64,000 nucleotides of DNA from Methylobacterium sp. E-065 (lineage in GTDB: Bacteria; Pseudomonadota; Alphaproteobacteria; Rhizobiales; Beijerinckiaceae), in NCBI RefSeq assembly GCF_022829605.1, contig NZ_JAKSYD010000016.1, positions 1-64,000 on the forward strand, read 5' to 3'. Shown in pieces: positions 53,055 to 61,387 of this stretch. The position numbers and the translations under genes were made by a program. Numbering within the stretch: the first letter of the stretch is position 1; every line of letters starts with the position of its first letter. The notes under the pieces are model-generated. The model did not search any database and had not been told where the DNA came from. It saw only the letters and a list, made by a program, of their open reading frames with translations.

Positions 53055-53876
53055 CTAAACCGGTTGGCCCACCGGCAGCCCGGTCGAGGGCTGCGGCGTG
53101 ATGCGGGGCTGAACGCGATCCAGGCGCTCGGCCTCGCGGATGGTCAGCGTCCGGACCCGGCGCCGCATGATCTCGGTGCGCATCGCGTAGAGATGCAGCG
53201 TGGTGCCGCCGAGCGTCGCGGCGCCGATCATGATGAGCAGCGGGTAAAGCATCGAAGGGTCGATGGTCGAGCCGCCCATGCGTAGGATCGAGGCCGGCTG
53301 GTGCAGGGTCGACCACCAGTTCACCGAGAACTTGATGATCGGCAGGTTCACGGCGCCGACCAGCGTCAGGATCGCGACCGCGCGGGCGGCGCGGTTCGGA
53401 TCCTCCAGCGTGCGCCAAAGGGCGATGATGCCGCAATAGATCAGCAGCAGGATCAGCATCGAGGTCAGCCGCGCGTCCCAGACCCAGTAGGTCCCCCACA
53501 TCGGCTTGCCCCAGAGGGAACCGGTCACGAGGCAGATCAGCGTGAAGGCCGCGCCGATCGGCGCTGCCGCGCGCTGCGCCACGTCGGCCAGCGGATGGCG
53601 CCAGACCAGGGAGCCGATCGCCGACACGCTCATGGCTCCGTAGAAGAACACGCCGAGCCATGCCGCCGGGACATGGATGTACATGATCCGCACGGTCTCG
53701 CCCTGCTGGTAGTCGGGCGGCACGACGAAGAAGGTCTGATACAGGCCGACGGCCAGCACAGCGAGCGATAGGACCGTGAGCCACGGCACCGACGCTCCCG
53801 ACCAGCGCATGAAATGGCTGGGATTCGACAGGCGGGTCCAGAGGGAAGGCGTCATCGCGGCTGCTGTCTCGGACAT
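53055..53876 (-). CDS. ccmC: Heme ABC transporter permease CcmC
   Basis: The 273-residue inner-membrane protein has six membrane segments and the heme-handling Trp-rich motif WGTYWVWDARLTSML near residue 128. Periplasmic histidines occur in MYIHVPAAW and STLHQPAS. CcmC attaches heme to CcmE. It starts the ccmC-ccmD-ccmG operon. ccmA, ccmB, ccmE, ccmF and ccmH are not in the window. Confidence 0.94.
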   Translation of the reverse strand: MSETAAAMTPSLWTRLSNPSHFMRWSGASVPWLTVLSLAVLAVGLYQTFFVVPPDYQQGETVRIMYIHVPAAWLGVFFYGAMSVSAIGSLVWRHPLADVAQRAAAPIGAAFTLICLVTGSLWGKPMWGTYWVWDARLTSMLILLLIYCGIIALWRTLEDPNRAARAVAILTLVGAVNLPIIKFSVNWWSTLHQPASILRMGGSTIDPSMLYPLLIMIGAATLGGTTLHLYAMRTEIMRRRVRTLTIREAERLDRVQPRITPQPSTGLPVGQPV

Positions 53877-54148
53877 CGTGATTGCCGGTCTACCCTAGGG
53901 TGCGGTGCAGCAACAATGCGGGTCGTCGGCGCAGTCTGTCTGGTCGCTGATTTGTGGTCGCTTCGGGCTGGTAAGGGCTCGGGTGACGGACAGGGCATCT
54001 GCAGGGGCTGAAATGGCACTCAACGTAGATTGGCCGCCAGCCTCATACGGCTTCGCGTTCCTCCTAACCCCCGGCGCCGAGTCGCGCGGGTGATGATGAG
54101 GCGCATCCATCGCACGCCCCCCAGGCCATGGCTTTTCACGTCCCGACC

Positions 54149-54197
54149 TTGCAAGCGGCGGGACGATCACGCATATAGATACGAACAAAAAGAGAAC
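54149..54197 (+). promoter_or_regulatory. Promoter with LexA-type SOS box
   Basis: GAAC-AAAAAGA-GAAC at 54183-54197 exactly fits the alphaproteobacterial LexA direct repeat (GTTC-N7-GTTC on the other strand). A possible -35 TTGCAA (54149-54154) and -10 CATATA/TATAGA (about 54172-54179) lie immediately before it. A repressor bound here would block the promoter. The start codon of the next gene is 64 bases downstream. Confidence 0.75.
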
Positions 54198-54260
54198 AAA
54201 AGAGCGTCGCCTGAGAAAGCTGTGGACGACGCGGCCTGATCCTCCCGGAACGAGCCCCGC

Positions 54261-54935
54261 ATGCGCACCGCCGACAAGCAGATTGCCGACATTCTCGTCC
54301 GCTACGGCGAACCCTTCGGGGGCAACGTCTGGCGGGTTCAGGGGACGGCCGTCATCTACCACAAGACGCTCGAGCGGATCGCCGCCCAGGCCGGGATCGT
54401 GTTCGAGCCGCCAACGGTCATCCGTGCCGAGCGCGACGAGGCGGTGATGCTCGTCACTGGCCGCCTGCCCGGCGCGAAGCCCGGGACAGAGCGGGTCGAA
54501 TGGTCGATGGGCGAGGCGCTGGTCAACGTGAACTACCGCGTGTCCGGCAAGCAGGCGGCCTACGTCTACGCCATGGCGGAGAAACGCGGGAAAGATCGCG
54601 TGATCCTCAAGCTCATCGAGTTGCACGGTCTCGTCTACTCAGAGGAGGAGGCCGACGAGTTCCGCGCCCACCAGCTCCCGATCCGGGCCGTCGACGAGGA
54701 TTTCGAGGAGGCGCCCGCCTTCGACGAGGTCACCGAGGCGGAGGGCGACCTCAAGCGCCGGATCGACGAGGCCGGGACGATCAACGCGGTCACCGACCTG
54801 ATGCTGGATGGCGCCACCCAGACGATCCTCGCCGCGATGCCGCCCGGCACCCGCGACGAGGTCCGCGATTACGCCAAGGCACGCCTCGTGGCGCTCGGCT
54901 GGCCGAAGCGCCCCGGCCGCCGCAGCGCCGCCTGA
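54261..54935 (+). CDS. SOS-box hypothetical protein, phage-like
   Basis: The 224-residue soluble protein has a central segment VSGKQAAYVYAMAEKRGKDR followed by VILKLIELHGLVYSEEEADE, typical of phage proteins encoded near single-strand annealing and recombination genes. Near residue 40 is a beta region (GIVFEPPTVIRAERDEAVML). The C-terminus is acidic then basic. Its function is unknown. The LexA-type box suggests induction by DNA damage. A small gene follows after 29 bases. Confidence 0.7.
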   Translation: MRTADKQIADILVRYGEPFGGNVWRVQGTAVIYHKTLERIAAQAGIVFEPPTVIRAERDEAVMLVTGRLPGAKPGTERVEWSMGEALVNVNYRVSGKQAAYVYAMAEKRGKDRVILKLIELHGLVYSEEEADEFRAHQLPIRAVDEDFEEAPAFDEVTEAEGDLKRRIDEAGTINAVTDLMLDGATQTILAAMPPGTRDEVRDYAKARLVALGWPKRPGRRSAA

Positions 54936-54964
54936 TCCGTATCCCTTCACCCAAGGAGACCGCC

Positions 54965-55276
54965 ATGCATCGCGCGACGCGCCGCCGCACCATGAAGGCC
55001 CGCGGACACAGCCACCAGAGCTGGAGCATTGAGACCCTGTCGTACAGCCCGTCCCGGATCGTTCGGCTGGGCGACGAGAAGGTCGCAATCCTGTTCCCGC
55101 CGGTGGAGCCCGGCGCCGCCTGGCAGCTCTACCCGCATCCCGACACGTTCCCCGGCCTGAACTTCGAGGGCCTGCCGGCGCCGCTCCGCCCGGAATTCCT
55201 GGCCTTCGCGGATCTTCCGGAAGTCGAGCGCTTCCTGGGGATCGGGGACGAGGAGCCCGCCGCCCTGGCGGCGTGA
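54965..55276 (+). CDS. Hypothetical protein downstream of the SOS-box gene
   Basis: The 103-residue product has a basic N-terminus (MHRATRRRTMKARGHSHQSW) and a beta/loop region with GDEKVAILFPPVEPGAAWQL and PADLPEVERF-like FADLPEVERFLGIG. AAGGAGA lies just before the ATG. It could be in the same transcript as the SOS-box gene. No family is recognised. Confidence 0.6.
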   Translation: MHRATRRRTMKARGHSHQSWSIETLSYSPSRIVRLGDEKVAILFPPVEPGAAWQLYPHPDTFPGLNFEGLPAPLRPEFLAFADLPEVERFLGIGDEEPAALAA

Positions 55277-55285
55277 CCGGTCGGG

Positions 55286-56038
55286 TCAGCAGCGCGGCGG
55301 CGCCCCGTGAAGTTCGGCGGCCTCCCGCGTGAAGGCGCCGTCCGGTCCGTGCAGAATTAAGGGTGGCTGCAAACGCAGCGGGGCGCGGCTTCCCTTGACG
55401 GCGCTGATCAGGATCCGGATCGCCGGCGCCTCGGCGCGGGGATGGACCGGACGGATCGCCAGATCGCCATACCGGCCGCGAAGGGTTTGCAGGCATTCGG
55501 CGAGAGCGTCGGCCCGATGGATCAGCCCAAGCCGCCCGCCGGGTCGCAGGATCGCCGTGCAGGTGCGGATCCAAACGTCCAGCGTCTCACTGGAGGCCTC
55601 ACCGGCGAAACTATGCGCCGTAGCCCGGCCAGGATGCGGTGAAACCCGGTGATGGCCGACCGTGAAGAACGGGGGGTTCGTCAACACCACGTCGAAACTA
55701 TCCGGCAGCAGACCGGCTGCGCGGCGTTCTGTCGCGGGGGCGAGCACGTTGGCTTCGATCACGCGGGCATCGATCCCGTTCAGCGCGGCGTTCGTCCGAG
55801 CCTGTGCAGCAAGATCGGGATCGCGCTCGACCAGGGTCGGTCGAAGGCCGGGCACCATCGCGGCGCAGCCGAGCCCGACGGCTCCGGTTGCGGCTCCGAC
55901 ATCGCACAGTCGATCCTCGGGGGCCGGGATAAGGAGGCGCGCCAGCAGCACCGCGTCGGTCCCCGCCCGGTGTGCCCCGCGCGCGGGCTGATGCAACCGC
56001 AGGCGCCCGCCCAGGAAGGCGTCCGGCGCTTCCGTCAC
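55286..56038 (-). CDS. TrmN6-like N6-adenine tRNA methyltransferase
   Basis: The 250-residue class I methyltransferase has LGGRLRLHQPARGAHRAGTD at the start, the SAM motif CDVGAATGAVGLG, acidic VERDPDLA and the N6-adenine catalytic motif NPPFF. This combination is that of tRNA1(Val) A37 methyltransferases (TrmN6/YfiC). Start GTG 56038 overlaps the DUF2007 stop by GTGA, so the two are coupled. Confidence 0.85.
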   Translation of the reverse strand: MTEAPDAFLGGRLRLHQPARGAHRAGTDAVLLARLLIPAPEDRLCDVGAATGAVGLGCAAMVPGLRPTLVERDPDLAAQARTNAALNGIDARVIEANVLAPATERRAAGLLPDSFDVVLTNPPFFTVGHHRVSPHPGRATAHSFAGEASSETLDVWIRTCTAILRPGGRLGLIHRADALAECLQTLRGRYGDLAIRPVHPRAEAPAIRILISAVKGSRAPLRLQPPLILHGPDGAFTREAAELHGAPPRC

Positions 56039-56259
56039 GGCTGGCGCAGCTCGTGGGCGAGGCCGGCATCCTTGAGCAGGCGTCGCGCCTGGGCCTCGTG
56101 GTCGCGCGGCACCAGCAGCCGCTGCCCGAACATGCCGATCGACCCCTCCATCAGGCTCATCTGGCTGTCGGCCACGAGGACCGGGATCTCGGCCGCTTCG
56201 AGGATCGTGCGGGCGAACCCAATCAGGACGACATCGTTGGCCCGGATCAGCTCGACCAT
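56035..56259 (-). CDS. DUF2007 domain protein
   Basis: The 74-residue protein (MVELIRANDVVLIGFARTIL, then EIPVLVADSQMSLMEGSIG) is a classic DUF2007 protein, a small ferredoxin-like fold seen as signal-transducing or PII-like accessory. RLLVPRDHEAQARRLLKDAG closes the domain. Its overlap with the methyltransferase gene is common in alphaproteobacteria and suggests a shared role. Confidence 0.88.
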   Translation of the reverse strand: MVELIRANDVVLIGFARTILEAAEIPVLVADSQMSLMEGSIGMFGQRLLVPRDHEAQARRLLKDAGLAHELRQP

Positions 56260-56415
56260 CAGAGTCCCCCAAGGGCCGGCGGTTTCGCCGCGTCGGCACT
56301 GCGCTCCCGGCGACCCATATCGCAGGGGAGCCGATGTTGCGGCGCCGCGAGGCCCGTGCGAAGGGATCGCCCTCCGCCCGGGGCGGAACCGGTCTGGAGG
56401 TCACGCATCTTGGGT

Positions 56416-57435
56416 ATGGCCCTCTCCATCGAGAACCCGAAGCCTGAGATCGAGGCGGGGTTGAACGACCTCGTCGCGCTGGTGGCCGACGGCATGGCGC
56501 GGGTCAACACCACGATCCTGTCGCGGACGGGCTCCGAGGTGACGATGATCCCGGAGGTGGCGAACCACCTGATCGCCTCCGGCGGCAAGCGCCTGCGCCC
56601 GATCCTGACCCTCGCCTGCGCCAAGCTCTGCGGCTACGCGGGCAACACGGACGGCGACGTGAAGCTCGCCGCCAGCGTCGAGTTCATGCACACCGCCACG
56701 CTCCTGCACGACGACGTTGTGGACGAGAGCGACATGCGCCGTGGCCGGGTCGCCGCCCGGATCAAGTGGGGCAACGAGGCCTCGGTGCTGGTGGGCGACT
56801 TCCTGCTCGGCCAGGCCTTCCGGATGATGGTGGAGGTCGGCTCCCTGAAGGCGCTCGACATCCTCTCGGCCGCCGCCACGGTGATCGCCGAGGGCGAGGT
56901 GATGCAGCTCACCAACGCCAAGAATCTGGAAACCGATGAGGCCGCCTACCTCGCGGTGATCCGCGGCAAGACCGCCGAGTTGTTCGCGGCCGCCTGCGAA
57001 GTCGGGCCCGTCCTTGCAGCACGCCCCGAGGCCGAGCAGGCGGCGGCGCGCGCCTACGGCATGAGCCTCGGCATCGCCTTCCAGTTGATCGACGACGTGC
57101 TCGATTACGGCGGCACCTCGGCCGAACTCGGCAAGAACGTCGGCGACGATTTTCGCGAGGGCAAGATCACGCTGCCGATCGTGCTGGCCTATCGCCGGGG
57201 CAGCGAGGGCGAGCGCGGCTTCTGGCGGCGGACCCTTCAGCAGGGCGAGATTCGCGACGGCGATCTGGAGACGGCCCTCGACCTGCTGCAGCGCCACGGC
57301 GCCCTGGAGGAGACGGTGGCGCGTGCCCACCAGTACGGCGCCGAGGCCCGGGCGGCCCTCGATATCTTCCCGGACGGTCCGGTGAAGGCGGCGCTCAACG
57401 GGGCCATCGAGTTCTGCGTGGCGCGGGCGCGCTGA
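56416..57435 (+). CDS. ispB: Octaprenyl/polyprenyl diphosphate synthase
   Basis: The 339-residue all-helical enzyme makes the long prenyl chain of ubiquinone. The first Asp-rich motif is LLHDDVVDESDMRRG and the second LIDDVLDYGG; GGKRLRPILTLACA binds IPP. Length and context fit IspB-like enzymes rather than farnesyl synthase. UbiA at 24.5 kb would use its product. It is divergent from DUF2007. Confidence 0.92.
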   Translation: MALSIENPKPEIEAGLNDLVALVADGMARVNTTILSRTGSEVTMIPEVANHLIASGGKRLRPILTLACAKLCGYAGNTDGDVKLAASVEFMHTATLLHDDVVDESDMRRGRVAARIKWGNEASVLVGDFLLGQAFRMMVEVGSLKALDILSAAATVIAEGEVMQLTNAKNLETDEAAYLAVIRGKTAELFAAACEVGPVLAARPEAEQAAARAYGMSLGIAFQLIDDVLDYGGTSAELGKNVGDDFREGKITLPIVLAYRRGSEGERGFWRRTLQQGEIRDGDLETALDLLQRHGALEETVARAHQYGAEARAALDIFPDGPVKAALNGAIEFCVARAR

Positions 57436-57455
57436 GGCGGCGCGTCATAGCGTTT

Positions 57456-57471
57456 CCGATCGATTGATCGG
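57456..57471. terminator. Small inverted repeat after ispB
   Basis: CCGATC and GATCGG form a 6-bp stem with a 4-nt loop 20 bases after ispB and 90 bases beyond marR. It is a weak terminator candidate for either convergent gene. Confidence 0.35.
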
Positions 57472-57560
57472 GTCTGCCGGCTTGGCGAAAGACAGTATGC
57501 GGCGCAATCGCTGCCCTGGCAGAACGACCAAAAAGGTCGGCCGGACGGACATGCCCTGCG

Positions 57561-57989
57561 TCAACGCGCCGCGGATGCGAGCGCCTCGGTCAGCGCGGGT
57601 GCCAATCCGCGCAGCTCCTCCAGATGCGCTGCCGTCAAGGTTCGCAGCAGCGCCTCGGCGCGGGGGGTGAGCGCAAGCTCACTCCGGCGCCGGTCCTCGG
57701 CAGCCCGTGTCTTGCTCAAGAGCCCGGCCTCGACCATGCGGGCGACCAGTTCGGCGGCGCTGTGGGGCGCGATGAGCAATTGCTCCGCCAGCAAGCCAAC
57801 GGTGGCCGGGTTGCGCCCAACATGCCCGGCAAGGGTGAGCAGGGCCTGATGCTGCTGCGGCGGCAGCCCAGCCCGGCCCGCGGCCGCCTCGCTGAAGGCC
57901 AGGAAGCGCCGGAGGCGGAACCGGAAATCCGCCAGAGCCGCATATTGCTCCGATGACAATGTCTCGGCGCCCAATGCATCGGCGTCCAT
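57561..57989 (-). CDS. MarR-family transcriptional regulator
   Basis: The 142-residue winged-helix protein has the MarR core: LPPQQHQALLTLAGHVGRNP, TVGLLAEQLLIAPHSAAELV (recognition helix), and AEDRRRSELALTPRAEALL (wing). It probably binds the palindrome at 58093-58113 and controls the divergent ClC gene and itself; its ligand is unknown. The ATG at 57989 is chosen; a GTG at 58052 would add a poor leader. Confidence 0.88.
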   Translation of the reverse strand: MDADALGAETLSSEQYAALADFRFRLRRFLAFSEAAAGRAGLPPQQHQALLTLAGHVGRNPATVGLLAEQLLIAPHSAAELVARMVEAGLLSKTRAAEDRRRSELALTPRAEALLRTLTAAHLEELRGLAPALTEALASAAR

Positions 57990-58092
57990 AGCAATACCCC
58001 AGCTTCCAGGGCCCCCGTATCCTAACGCACCCCTGCGCGTCCCATGCCGCACGACGCTCGTCCGTTCCGCCCACCCGTAGATCCGCGCCTAG

Positions 58093-58113
58093 ATACATCG
58101 TATTACGATATAT
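58093..58113. promoter_or_regulatory. Palindromic operator between marR and ClC genes
   Basis: ATCGTA and TACGAT flank one central T (58097-58109). ATA and TAT extend the symmetry after one mismatched pair on each side. The site is A/T-rich in a GC-rich background and lies 29 bases before the preferred ClC start. The size fits a MarR dimer site. Confidence 0.65.
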
Positions 58114-58142
58114 ATGACGGGGTGACGGAAGAGGAGGCCTTG

Positions 58143-59960
58143 ATGGAGGGCGGGCTGGAGATCGAGCGTGGCGGGCGCGGGCCGCATCGTCGGGCGCTGG
58201 GCGATTTCAGCGCCGATCGGCGCGTGGTGATCCTGGCCGGGATGGCGATCGTCACCGGCACGGCAGCGAGCGGCACCGCCTGGATCCTGCTCACGCTGAT
58301 CGGCCTCGTCACCAATGTCGCGTGGTACGGCCGCTTCGACACGGCCCTGACCTCCCTCGCCGACGCCGCTCCGGGCCCGTGGATAGTGGCGATCCCGGTG
58401 ATCGGCGCCCTGATCGTCGGCGCCATGGCGCGTTACGGCTCCGAGAAGATCCGCGGGCACGGCATCCCGGAGGCCATGGAGGCGATCCTGATCGGCGGCA
58501 GCCGGATGTCGCCCAAGGTCGCGGTGCTCAAGCCGCTCTCGTCCGCGGTTGCCATCGGCACCGGCGGACCGTTCGGCGCCGAGGGGCCGATCATCGTCAC
58601 GGGGGGCGCAGTCGGCTCGCTGTTCGCCCAGTTCTTCCACCTCAGCGCCGCCGAGCGGAAGACGCTGCTGGTGGCAGGCGCCGCCGCCGGCATGACGGCG
58701 ATCTTCGGGACGCCGGTGGCGGCCGTGCTGCTGGCGGTCGAGGTGCTGCTGTTCGAGTGGCGCCCGCGCAGCCTCGTCCCGGTCACGGTCGGGGCGGTGA
58801 CGGCGGCCTGCTGGCGGCCGGCCTTGTTCGGGGCGGGCCCGCTGTTTCCCTTCGCCGACAACCCGGCGCTGCCCTGGTGGGGCCTGCCGGCCTGCGCAGT
58901 TCTGGGCCTCGCCTCCGGCTTGATCTCGGGCGTTCTGACCCGGGCGCTGTATGCTCTGGAGGACGGGTTCGGCAAGATCCCGCTGCACTGGATGTGGTGG
59001 CCGGCGCTCGGCGCCGTCGTGGTGGGTTTCGGTGGCCTCGTCGAGCCCCGGGCACTCGGCGTCGGCTACGATGTCATCCACGACCTGCTGTCCGGGCATA
59101 TGCTGGCCGGCGCGGTCGTGACGATCCTGGTGGTCAAGGCAGTGATCTGGCTCGCCGCCCTGTCGTCGGGCACCTCCGGGGGCGTGCTCGCGCCCCTGCT
59201 GATCCTGGGCGGGGCGGTGGGATGGCTGATCGGCCTCCTGTTGCCGGGGGCGCACGGATTCTGGGCGCTGATCGGCATGGCCGCGATGCTCGGTGGCACG
59301 CTGCCGGCACCGCTGACCGGCGTGGTCTTCGCGGTCGAGGTGACGGGCGACGTCGCCGCCCTGGGGCCGCTGCTTGCCGCGACCGTGGCGGCCTACGCGG
59401 TGACCGTTTTGCTCCTCAAGCGGTCGATCCTCACGGAGAAGATCGCCCGGCGCGGCCAGCACATCACCCGGGAATACGGGATCGATCCCTACGATCTCAC
59501 CCGGGTCGAGGCAGTGATGACCCGCTCCGTCGCGACCCTCGACGCCAATCTTTCAATACCGGAAGCGCTGGCCGCCATCGAGGCGGGCGTGCATCATGCC
59601 TACCCCGTCGTCGACGCGGTAGGCCGGCCGGTAGGTCTGGTGTCGCGCAGCGATGCGCTGCGCTGGACTCTGCAGGAGCAGGACACCGACCCTGTGGCGG
59701 AGACACTCGGCGAGCGCGTTTCCGATGCCGACCTCGCGATCGTCCATCCGGGCGACGTCATTTCGCACGCGCTCGACGTGATGCTCTCGGCCGGGCAGGG
59801 CCGCCTGCCGGTCACCGACCCACAAAGCGGACGCTTGGTCGGCTTACTGACCCGCAAGGACCTGCTGCAGGTGCGCGCGACCGTGGTGCGGGCCGAAGCC
59901 GAGCGCCGCGCGTTCTTCCGGAGACGCCGGGGTGAGCACCGCACGGGATCAGGAGCATGA
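58143..59960 (+). CDS. ClC-type chloride channel/antiporter with CBS pair
   Basis: The 605-residue membrane protein has the ClC fold with about ten to eleven helices and selectivity motifs GHGIPEAMEAI, GTGGPFGAEGPII and SGTSGGVLAPLLILG. A tandem CBS domain (about 460-590, VMTRSVATLDANLSIPEALA, SRSDALRWTLQ, LLTRKDLLQV) sits in the cytoplasm. GAGGAGG at 58131-58137 with 5-base spacing points to ATG 58143; an ATG at 58044 would put the operator inside the coding region. It overlaps the next gene by ATGA. Confidence 0.92.
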   Translation: MEGGLEIERGGRGPHRRALGDFSADRRVVILAGMAIVTGTAASGTAWILLTLIGLVTNVAWYGRFDTALTSLADAAPGPWIVAIPVIGALIVGAMARYGSEKIRGHGIPEAMEAILIGGSRMSPKVAVLKPLSSAVAIGTGGPFGAEGPIIVTGGAVGSLFAQFFHLSAAERKTLLVAGAAAGMTAIFGTPVAAVLLAVEVLLFEWRPRSLVPVTVGAVTAACWRPALFGAGPLFPFADNPALPWWGLPACAVLGLASGLISGVLTRALYALEDGFGKIPLHWMWWPALGAVVVGFGGLVEPRALGVGYDVIHDLLSGHMLAGAVVTILVVKAVIWLAALSSGTSGGVLAPLLILGGAVGWLIGLLLPGAHGFWALIGMAAMLGGTLPAPLTGVVFAVEVTGDVAALGPLLAATVAAYAVTVLLLKRSILTEKIARRGQHITREYGIDPYDLTRVEAVMTRSVATLDANLSIPEALAAIEAGVHHAYPVVDAVGRPVGLVSRSDALRWTLQEQDTDPVAETLGERVSDADLAIVHPGDVISHALDVMLSAGQGRLPVTDPQSGRLVGLLTRKDLLQVRATVVRAEAERRAFFRRRRGEHRTGSGA

Positions 59961-60436
59961 GTTTGGAGATTCGGATCCCCGGGCGGACGATCGGCCTGGA
60001 TCGACTCAAGCCAGGCGCCTGCTATCTCGCGACCGGTGCCGATGGGCCGGACCTCGCCCTCATCGTCATCCGGGCGGGACGGCGGGAGGCGCTGCTGCTC
60101 AACCGACGCAGCGGCAACGGCGATCTGCCCATCCTGTCCGGTCTCGCCACCGGCATCGATGTCCTCGAATTGCAGGGCGCCGTCCTGGCGCCCTGCGGCG
60201 CGATCGGCGACATCGCTTTCGGCCCGGCAGACAGCGTTCCCGCGGCACTCCATCTCGGAGACGGCAGCGCCTATCTGTGCGGCCGCGACGCGTCCGGGGG
60301 CTTGGCAACCTTTGATGTCGTCAGCGGTGTCGCGAGCGTGATCGATCCCGGGGACTTGCCGCATGCAAAGCGCTGGCGCGTGATCGTGCCGGATGCAGGC
60401 GGCGTCGTCACAGTCTACGCGGCGGAGCCGGCCTGA
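59957..60436 (+). CDS. Hypothetical protein coupled to the ClC gene
   Basis: The 159-residue soluble protein is all beta in appearance (LALIVIRAGRREALLLNRRS, GIDVLELQGAVLAPCG, RWRVIVPDAGGVVTVYA). Its start overlaps the ClC stop, so it is translated with it. No family is recognised. It may be an accessory of the channel. It converges on ispE with 12 bases between. Confidence 0.65.
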   Translation: MSLEIRIPGRTIGLDRLKPGACYLATGADGPDLALIVIRAGRREALLLNRRSGNGDLPILSGLATGIDVLELQGAVLAPCGAIGDIAFGPADSVPAALHLGDGSAYLCGRDASGGLATFDVVSGVASVIDPGDLPHAKRWRVIVPDAGGVVTVYAAEPA

Positions 60437-60448
60437 ACCCGGCGGGGC

Positions 60449-61321
60449 TCAGCGCAGGAAGGTCGGCGCCACCCACCAATCCGGATGGGCAGCGCGCAGG
60501 CTCGCGGCCGCCCGCACCGCCCCGCGCCGATCGGCGAACAGCGCGAACACCGTCGCGCCGGAGCCCGACATCCGCGCGAGCCGACAGCCTTGGTTGCGCA
60601 GGGCCGCCAGAACGGTCCCGATCACCGGCGCCACCGTGAGGGCCGGCGGCTCCAGATCGTTGCGCGCCGGACCGATGGCCGCCACGAGGGCGTCGTCACC
60701 GAGCCCCTGGCCGATCACGGGATGCTCCGCCCCAGGCAGGCTCTGCCCGACGGCGAGGCCCAGCGCCTTGAACACCGGCGCCGTCGGCACCGGGACGCCG
60801 GGATTGATCAGCACCGCAGGCAGCAGTGCGAGATCGAGCGGCGCACCGATCTGCTCGCCGACGCCGCGCATCATCCGGGCCCGCGGATCCAGGCAGACCG
60901 GCACGTCGGCCCCCGTCTCCCGCGCCGCCGCGACGACGGCCGCGTCGTCGCGCGACAGTCCGTTGAGACGCGCAAGCAGGCGCAACGCCGCGGCGGCGTC
61001 GGACGAGCCCCCGCCAATTCCGGCCGCCACCGGGAGGCGCTTGGTCAGGTGGAAGGCGCCCGTGCGAAGACCCGGCACGCGTGCCGCAAGGTGGCGCGCC
61101 GCGCGCAGGACGAGGTTGTCGCCGGTGGGACCGGCCGGCCCGGCGGTCGGACCCGAAACGGTCAGCCCGAGGGGCGCGGTGGGATCGAGGGTCAGTCGGT
61201 CGGCGGTGCCCGCGAAGGCCACAAGGCTCTCCAACGCGTGGTAGCCGTCATCCGCCCGCCGCCCGAGGATGTGGAGCGTCAGGTTGACCTTGGCGGGGGC
61301 GCGGTCTGCAAGCAGGGGCAC
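60449..61321 (-). CDS. ispE: 4-diphosphocytidyl-2-C-methyl-D-erythritol kinase
   Basis: The 290-residue GHMP kinase phosphorylates CDP-ME in the MEP isoprenoid pathway. [21 protein letters not shown] is the substrate motif, [15 protein letters not shown] the ATP-binding loop and [15 protein letters not shown] the C-terminal motif. The start is GTG at 61321. moeA lies 66 bases upstream on the same strand. Confidence 0.94.
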   Translation of the reverse strand: MPLLADRAPAKVNLTLHILGRRADDGYHALESLVAFAGTADRLTLDPTAPLGLTVSGPTAGPAGPTGDNLVLRAARHLAARVPGLRTGAFHLTKRLPVAAGIGGGSSDAAAALRLLARLNGLSRDDAAVVAAARETGADVPVCLDPRARMMRGVGEQIGAPLDLALLPAVLINPGVPVPTAPVFKALGLAVGQSLPGAEHPVIGQGLGDDALVAAIGPARNDLEPPALTVAPVIGTVLAALRNQGCRLARMSGSGATVFALFADRRGAVRAAASLRAAHPDWWVAPTFLR

Positions 61322-61387
61322 GGGATCTCGAATGGGTCGCTGCGGAATGGAGCGACGCTCTACAGCTTGGAAGCCGAGAACAACAGC

